DNA of 64,000 nt from Hazenella coriacea (GTDB lineage Bacteria > Bacillota > Bacilli > Thermoactinomycetales > Thermoactinomycetaceae), in assembly GCF_004341825.1 (NCBI RefSeq), contig NZ_SMAG01000006.1, positions 62,001-126,000 of the forward strand, given 5' to 3'. Below, one piece after another: positions 62,801-64,000 of this stretch. Position 1 is the first letter of the stretch. Each line of letters starts with the position of its first letter. The notes below the pieces were generated by a model. The model did not search any database. It was not told where the DNA came from and worked only from the letters and a program-made list of their open reading frames with translations. The position numbers were made by a program, and so were the translations under genes.

Positions 62801-64000
62801 TGCCTCGTCGACATTAACTAGTCCTGTTATTTTTGGAGCTAGCACTTCATGAAACTCTTTTTTACTTTTCTTGATAATGAAATTATCCTTTATGACACCC
62901 GCACTATGAATGATACCATTGAGACTACCATACTCATCTCCAATCTCTTTCACCAGATGGTATACAGCATCTTTTTGCGTAACATCGACTTGCTTATATA
63001 CCACTTTGGCCCCTAAGCTTTCCAATTGCTGAAGTTGAGATTTCTTCTGGTTGTCTAGTGGAGATCGTCCAGTAAGGATCAAAACAATCCCCTTAGCTTG
63101 ATCCAACATCTCCCTAGCAAATATCAATCCGAGACCACCTGCACCTCCAGTAATGAGGTAGACTCCTTGATCTTTCCACGGAATATTTATTTCATTTTGC
63201 GAAGTTTCAATTTCTCTCCATTCAGCAACGTATCGTTTGCCATACTTGTATCGGATTTGTTTATCTATGAGACCCATTCTATTTTCGTCCAAAATCTTGA
63301 TCATTTCTTCTGACTGTAGATCTGGTTCCACTTCAATTAATTGACCAATCAGTTTTGGATTCTCCAATTGTGCAGTCTTCAGTATTCCAGATAGGGCACT
63401 AAAAAGCCGTTGATCATTCTGCACTGGAACTACAATCTGAATGAGCACATTCCCTTTCGGTTTAGCCTTAAGGATATTTTGAATTTCTTCAAATACCTGG
63501 GTTGCATAACTCTGAAAACGTTCATGTATGCTACTTTGTTCACTCTGTAAAGCGATACAATTAAACTCATCTTTCAACCTTCCTACTTTTATATCGCCAA
63601 CTTCACATATCATTGCCCTATTTTCGACCCATGATATCTTCTGTTTTTCTTTAGTAACAGCTTGTTCTTTCCAAATAGGCTCAAACAATAGTGTCTCAAT
63701 AGTTGAAGAGGTTTCGGCCAAAGCTGCTTCACGATCCAACACTCTAGATGAAAATCCTTTGATTCTCACGCAAACCTTGCCTTGCTCATCACATAAGTCC
63801 AAATCTAGTTTCTGTACAGGGTCTTCTGCCTTACTCTCTTCACTGTATCGGATATATACCCACATAGAGGATGGTACTTCCCCAAATATCTCCATATCTT
63901 GCAATGCAAATGGCAACATCGGTTCGTGTTCCATCCATGTTGGATCTTCTGAACTTAGTCTCAACCCTATGGACGCTTGTAATGCTGAATCCATCATACT
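53900..64000 (-). CDS. pksL: Trans-AT polyketide synthase PksL-like (5' end outside window): [DH]-KR-ACP / KS-ACP-ACP / KS-KR-ACP-KS0
   Basis: 3366 residues are visible. Numbering here is from the internal Met at 63997, and the frame continues past base 64000. Residues 1-90 are the end of a DH (from the HPxxxD aspartate). KR1 has TGGAGGLG (283-290) and Tyr426. ACP Ser595. KS1 697-1140 (Cys877, His1012, His1052). Two tandem ACPs follow (Ser1425 and Ser1572, each with Trp at +6), the beta-branching signature. KS2 1679-2105 (Cys1846, His1981, His2021) carries CKSLGILDDIEHFDP, as I recall for ketosynthases that accept beta-branched chains. KR2 has Tyr2674, ACP Ser2822. KS3 2909-3315 has Cys3063 and His3236 but Asn3198 in place of the EAHGTGT histidine, so it is a KS0 handing over to the DH of PksM. 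The missing part, about 1100-1200 residues if PksL-sized, should hold one KS and the rest of the DH. Confidence 0.88.
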   Translation of the reverse strand, partial: SMMDSALQASIGLRLSSEDPTWMEHEPMLPFALQDMEIFGEVPSSMWVYIRYSEESKAEDPVQKLDLDLCDEQGKVCVRIKGFSSRVLDREAALAETSSTIETLLFEPIWKEQAVTKEKQKISWVENRAMICEVGDIKVGRLKDEFNCIALQSEQSSIHERFQSYATQVFEEIQNILKAKPKGNVLIQIVVPVQNDQRLFSALSGILKTAQLENPKLIGQLIEVEPDLQSEEMIKILDENRMGLIDKQIRYKYGKRYVAEWREIETSQNEINIPWKDQGVYLITGGAGGLGLIFAREMLDQAKGIVLILTGRSPLDNQKKSQLQQLESLGAKVVYKQVDVTQKDAVYHLVKEIGDEYGSLNGIIHSAGVIKDNFIIKKSKKEFHEVLAPKITGLVNVDEATKDMPLDFFILFSSGAGAVGSLGQADYATANAFMNAYGEYRNAQVVLKQRNGRTLSISWPLWKEGGMHVDIETEKSMKQNTGMIAMATEAGIQALYQSWATGKTQVMVVEGVVQQVHSFLRQAAHTRLTDPVIQSTSQEVPLHLKDGENRAIPKITEEALKEKAENYFKSLLSSVIKLPADRIDVNAPMENYGIDSIMIMHLTNELEKKFGSLSKTLFFEYQDIKSITEYFLENYHHKLIDLLGIEEVASSVEDTVKALPMEEESVKSISKNHKYSGYAPLQIVPKEKLKEKEEQDLDIAIIGVSGRYPQADNIHEFWNNLRAGKDCITEIPSDRWDHSLYFDTDKNKPGKTYSKWGGFMNDVDQFDPQFFHISPREAEIMDPQERLFLQCVYETLEDGGYTRDNLVLPKEDDLASHDLGGHVGVYVGVMYEEYQLYGAQEQILGRPLVLTGNPSSIANRVSYYFNFHGPSIALDTMCSSSLTAIHLACQSLQNGECQVAIAGGVNVSIHPNKYLMLGQGKFMSSKGRCESFGMGGDGYVPGEGVGAVLLKPLSKAISDGDQIYGVIKGTAMNHGGKTNGYSVPNPIAQADVIRKSLKKAGVDPRTISYIEAHGTGTSLGDPIEITGLMKVFNEQTQDKQFCAIGSAKSNIGHCESAAGIAGLTKVLLQMKYGQLVPSLHSNVLNPNIDFINTPFIVQQKLEEWKRPMIEVNGEVKEYPRIAGISSFGAGGVNAHVVIEEYIPKAEAEDFAYPSVSTHQNPVIIVLSAKNEERLQERVKGLLTAIGERRYSDTDLPSMAFTLQVGREAMEERLALTTKSITELEEKLKDFVEGKEGIEDLYRGQVKRNKDTLAVFAEDEDMAKTIDAWISKGKYAKLLGLWVKGLSLDWNRLYPDSKPRRISLPTYPFIKERYWFRENSKKAGSRIINEAIEIGIKQPIAIKQSMDVALEKPTHISLQSLSDESISMNQSLEETQHSIPSGLTNVQPFGSMEELHEELTTSLAEVLYMEASDIDVDEKFIDIGMDSITGLEWIKAINKQYGTSIMVTKVYDYPTIRDFAKLLKNEFSKSSDVNNEVSKQTDLSFSKAIWKSVDSPLEKPTHISLQPLSDESISMSHPIEETQYSTPSGSTNVQPFESMEELHEELTTSLAEVLYMEASDIDVDEKFIDIGMDSITGLEWIKAINKQYGTSIMVTKVYDYPTIRDFAKLLKNEFSKSSDVNNEVSKQANQSFSKATWGSNDTPLGKPTHHTSQPISLSPVKQSLKERHTETAVVKGTAPTESIAIVGMSGRYSGAHDLRQFWDNLIHARNSIREIPKSRWDVNQYYDPRPNQKGKIYCKSLGILDDIEHFDPLFFNIPPSEAEVMDPQHRLFLQEGYKAFEDAGYHSQSLSHKKCGVYLGMMSNEYGMMLYQNQVGGSATGNSFAIASARIPYYLNLKGPAISIDTACSSSLVGTHLACQALLNQEIDMALVGGVSLYLTPESYISMCTAGMLSPDGQCKTFDNSANGFVPGEGAGALVLKRLKDAEADQDHIYGVIIGSGINQDGKTNGITAPSANSQMELAREIYEKYQIHPESISYVEMHGTGTKQGDPIELEALSTVFKEKTNQKNYCAIGSVKSNIGHTSAAAGVASVQKVLLCMKNEKLVPTLNFKKPNEHFDFKNSPFYVNTEFKHWEVNSGMPRRACVSSFGYSGTNAHLVIEEYFPSQGDGERTTSVSDTNNPVLVVLSAKKKEQLKAYAQEMKGFVESHESLNLVDLAYTLQVGREAMDYRMAFFVDSREMLQQTLTEFIEDHSATVGILTAQVKQSKDEIKIFETDEDAKKLLQTWIQKKKFKKIAELWVKGLNVDWNKLYSDAKPHRISLPTYPFAKEYYWLPAEKIQTNSSSKTAISTMVALTNEKSSAKKAMCFLKKQWELCPLTSTGKVNRSIAILANKETAKLAVEVSRYFPQHQILDIQNMDLQPSEYDWTSFDGFVDLIGCGRNTNDAVDWIDWLQRLIEDGHREGLMVMCVTKGLESYQNDSINLSGASRAGLYRMLQNEYSHVKSRHMDADACTEDQVLAQQIANEFSANDEHAEVCYRDGKRYRACLKEWSVEDHTMEKISKSFPEEHVLLITGGTRGLGYLCAKHFIEHYGVKRLVLTGRESLPPREQWDVYKESNTLIEQKIQAVLDLEAQGATVEVLSLPLSDSVAVQQRIQYIRNTMGPIGGVIHCAGVGDLKNPAFIKKKAVDIQHVLEPKITGLHTLFHLLHNEPLQFFVLYSSVSGIIPVLASGQSAYAMANAYMDYFAEATKDHCPIISIQWPNWKETGMGEVKSRAYEQTGLLSMTNEEGLQFLDQILSQKMRSVILPAVHSDRWNPEQFMQREIQENSTTDTPLWHSAPIGVESHELVDVTQAWLIELFSKELKIDPTQLEIDEPFQEYGVDSIILAQLLQQINQKLLGNIDPSTLYEYPTIQSFAVWLVGSYGDSLSKALDGLVSEKPAPVHLPTSLEKPISVQEQQKYKPSHVISNEEDMAIVGLSCSFPGADTLEKYWDLLSKGKSAIHPVPQERWGYSNSYYAGLIDNITHFDPEFFRIPEDDAKVMDPQALAVLEQCLYLWYHSGYSHHEIKGRPIGVYLGGRSQHKPNESQLLQVRNPIVATGQNYLATNISQFFDLRGPSVVLDTACSSSLVGMNMAIQALRSGEIESAVVGGVSLLDTDVAHQMFQQRGILCNEPSFHVFDQRADGVVLGEGVGMVLVKTVSQAIQDGDSIYAVIKAIAVNNDGRTAGPATPNLQAQKDVMQVALDKSGKQPEEISYIEANGSGSTVTDLLELKAIQSIYRSSNKVPLGIGSVKPNIGHPLCAEGIASLIKVVLMLQHRQWVPFLSGEQSMTHFDIEASSFYFCRKSMEWTEKVPIAAINCFADGGTNAHVILEAWEETTHRAVRKPLPLPALKRQPLLQIGLLSKEDQAQAVQLNTTSKGMFWKTLI
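59066..59506 (-). repeat. Second tandem ACP unit of PksL (147 residues)
   Basis: Residues 1498-1644 in the numbering used for PksL. Near-identical in DNA to 59507-59947, including the linker. Ser1572 is the pantetheine site and Trp1578 the beta-branching residue. Confidence 0.88.
59507..59947 (-). repeat. First tandem ACP unit of PksL (147 residues)
   Basis: Residues 1351-1497. The repeat is 441 bases and in frame. The ACP core carries GMDSITGLEWIKAINKQYG with Ser1425 and Trp1431. The linker rich in Ser, Glu and Pro is repeated as well, so the unit duplicated as ACP plus linker. Confidence 0.88.

Noticed and set aside
16236-64000. Embedded acyltransferase domains in the modules
   Set aside because: After each KS there is only a linker with LQVGREAM-type docking remnants. 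No GHSxG serine motif is seen outside the separate acyltransferase gene.

Overview
The window comes from a low-GC, spore-forming Gram-positive bacterium. The evidence is A+T-rich coding, strong AGGAGG ribosome binding sites, a partial exosporium-type protein and a bacillaene-type trans-AT polyketide synthase. Order Bacillales is likely. A Paenibacillus-, Brevibacillus- or Thermoactinomycete-like genus is possible but cannot be fixed from the sequence.

Left part (1-9900): a spore-surface or exopolysaccharide locus. A truncated minus-strand spore-surface-like protein and a GT2-TPR glycosyltransferase stand divergently from a plus-strand run. That run is a double GT4 protein with TPRs, GDP-mannose 4,6-dehydratase (gmd), mannose-1-phosphate guanylyltransferase (manC), another GT4 and mannose-6-phosphate isomerase (manA, apparently starting at a rare CTG). 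Together they could make a GDP-6-deoxyhexose and transfer it to a surface acceptor. Phosphomannomutase and a final reductase are not in the window.

Middle (9900-13325): an AgcS-family alanine/sodium symporter (minus) and an AMP-forming acyl-CoA ligase (plus). Both are independent units, and neither is clearly tied to its neighbours.

Right part (13326-64000): a minus-strand biosynthetic cluster. In order of transcription it holds four giant synthase genes, then a phosphopantetheinyl transferase, a PksB-like metallo-beta-lactamase-fold hydrolase and one discrete malonyl acyltransferase. No AT domain is embedded in any module, so this is a trans-AT system. Architecture: [..DH]-KR-ACP / KS-ACP-ACP / KS-KR-ACP-KS0 | DH-ACP / KS-DH-KR-cMT-ACP / KS-KR-ACP / KS-ACP | C-A-PCP / KS-DH-KR-ACP / KS-DH-KR-ACP / KS-DH-KR | cMT-ACP / KS0-EI-ACP / KS-ACP-TE. 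Domain order, the positions of the protein breaks and the protein lengths all match my recollection of PksL-PksM-PksN-PksR (BaeL-M-N-R) of Bacillus. I therefore read it as a bacillaene-family synthase.

The cluster differs from the B. subtilis arrangement. pksB- and pksC-like genes and a PPTase lie downstream of pksR, and no pksS-type P450 follows pksR. The beta-branching cassette (HMG-synthase, decarboxylase, enoyl-CoA hydratases, donor ACP), the PksJ equivalent and the operon promoter must lie beyond base 64000 if present. The synthase genes also carry recent internal sequence homogenisation: near-identical KS blocks in pksN, cMT blocks shared by pksM and pksR, and tandem 147-residue ACP units in pksL. 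Known biology explains most of the window. The most informative parts are the cluster rearrangement, the split modules and the homogenised blocks.
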